Assembly (NCBI GenBank): GCA_947258905.1
Contig: CAMYKF010000064.1
Coordinates: 1-6,623 of the forward strand
Direction: 5' to 3'
Length of the DNA: 6,623 nucleotides
Source: an uncultured Pirellulaceae bacterium
GTDB lineage: Bacteria > Planctomycetota > Planctomycetia > Pirellulales > Pirellulaceae
Shown here: positions 6,361 through 6,623 of the stretch, piece by piece
Layout of the letters: each line of letters opens with the position of its first letter
How positions within the stretch are numbered: position 1 is the stretch's first letter
Program-made: the position numbers and the translations under genes
The notes under the pieces: model-generated
What the model was told of the DNA's origin: nothing
The model's input: the letters and a program-made list of their open reading frames with translations, nothing else
The model's database searches: none

Positions 6361-6402
6361 TCAGACAAGTACCACCAGGCCGGGATTTTTTCCAAGGAAA
6401 AC

Positions 6403-6623
6403 ATGCAACACAAGCTGGAACAGGTTCGAGGACAACTCAGACGCTGGGTGACGACCCATGCGAGTCTGGAATCGCGCAAGGAGATGCGTGAAACGATCCT
6501 GCTGAAAGACGGTTGTCTGTACGGGTATCGCTTTTGTATTGGCTCGGTGCAAGCTGTGTGGTTGATCGGCAGTGTGACGGTGGAGGTCCGCCGGGATGGC
6601 CGGATGGCCGATACCCTGGTGAT
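6403..6623 (+). CDS. Hypothetical protein, 3'-truncated by window end
   Basis: The frame is open from an ATG at 6403 to the end of the window (73 complete codons). AAGGA lies 4 nt upstream (6394-6398), and the in-frame TGA at 6334-6336 rules out an ATG start further left. The product begins MQHKLEQVRGQLRRWV, a charged helix, and continues SLESRKEMRETILLKDGCLY. Then comes a probable beta-rich part, with YRFCIGSVQAVWLIGSVTVE and RDGRMADTLV. It has no signal peptide or clear membrane span. I know no function; the pattern resembles small conserved hypothetical proteins of planctomycetes, by memory only. Codon use is similar to that of the minus-strand block. Confidence 0.75.
   Translation, partial: MQHKLEQVRGQLRRWVTTHASLESRKEMRETILLKDGCLYGYRFCIGSVQAVWLIGSVTVEVRRDGRMADTLV

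Larger units (their letters stand above)
5988..6402. other. 415-bp divergent intergenic region
   Basis: This gap separates the start of the minus-strand LRAT gene from the start of the plus-strand gene at 6403. It holds a strong minus-strand promoter (6025-6053), a perfect inverted repeat (6119-6146) and a minus-strand reading frame broken by one in-frame stop (6172-6360). I see no RNA gene. No convincing plus-strand promoter for the 6403 gene was found; TTGAAG at 6333 has no good -10 element at the right distance. Confidence 0.6.

Noticed and set aside
1..6623. CRISPR arrays, tRNA or rRNA genes, insertion sequences
   Set aside because: No regularly spaced repeats, cloverleaf-like segments, rRNA-like sequence or transposase motifs were seen on either strand.

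Overview
The window looks like a piece of a Gram-negative planctomycete-like genome (PVC superphylum), probably an assembled contig. This rests on a DUF1844 protein, a bacterial LRAT-type protein, an LPS-type kdsB next to pyrG (an order also known in Chlamydia), a large lipoprotein with a thioredoxin-like tail, and a REP-like palindrome. The assignment is an inference from gene content; no rRNA or marker phylogeny is available here.

Layout. Positions 1-518 (+) hold the 3' two-thirds of a short-chain dehydrogenase/reductase with very GC-rich codons. It converges on a long block of minus-strand genes. In transcription order (right to left) these are an LRAT-domain protein (5987-5106), kdsB (5236-4490), pyrG (4415-2790), a DUF1844 protein (2717-2268) and a lipoprotein with a cysteine-less thioredoxin-like domain (2063-600). 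A near-consensus sigma70-type promoter (TTGACC, 17 bp, TATGAT) sits just upstream of the LRAT gene and could drive the block. The gaps are 74 nt between kdsB and pyrG, 72 nt between pyrG and DUF1844, and 204 nt between DUF1844 and the lipoprotein, so the last gene may have its own promoter. Between 5988 and 6402 lies a 415-bp non-coding divergent region with a perfect 13-bp inverted repeat and an interrupted reading frame. At 6403 a plus-strand gene of unknown function begins and runs off the window.

How the genes fit together. PyrG makes CTP from UTP. KdsB uses CTP to activate Kdo as CMP-Kdo for lipopolysaccharide assembly. Their adjacency therefore joins production and use of one nucleotide in outer-membrane biogenesis. 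The LRAT protein overlaps the start of kdsB by 131 nt and is a predicted thiol acyltransferase/hydrolase of the NlpC/P60 superfamily, so a role in lipid or envelope chemistry is plausible but unproven. No clearly new multi-gene system is evident. The most unusual points are the LRAT/kdsB overlap, the redox-dead thioredoxin-like lipoprotein, the palindrome region, and the abrupt compositional change at the left end, which may be a transfer boundary or an assembly join.
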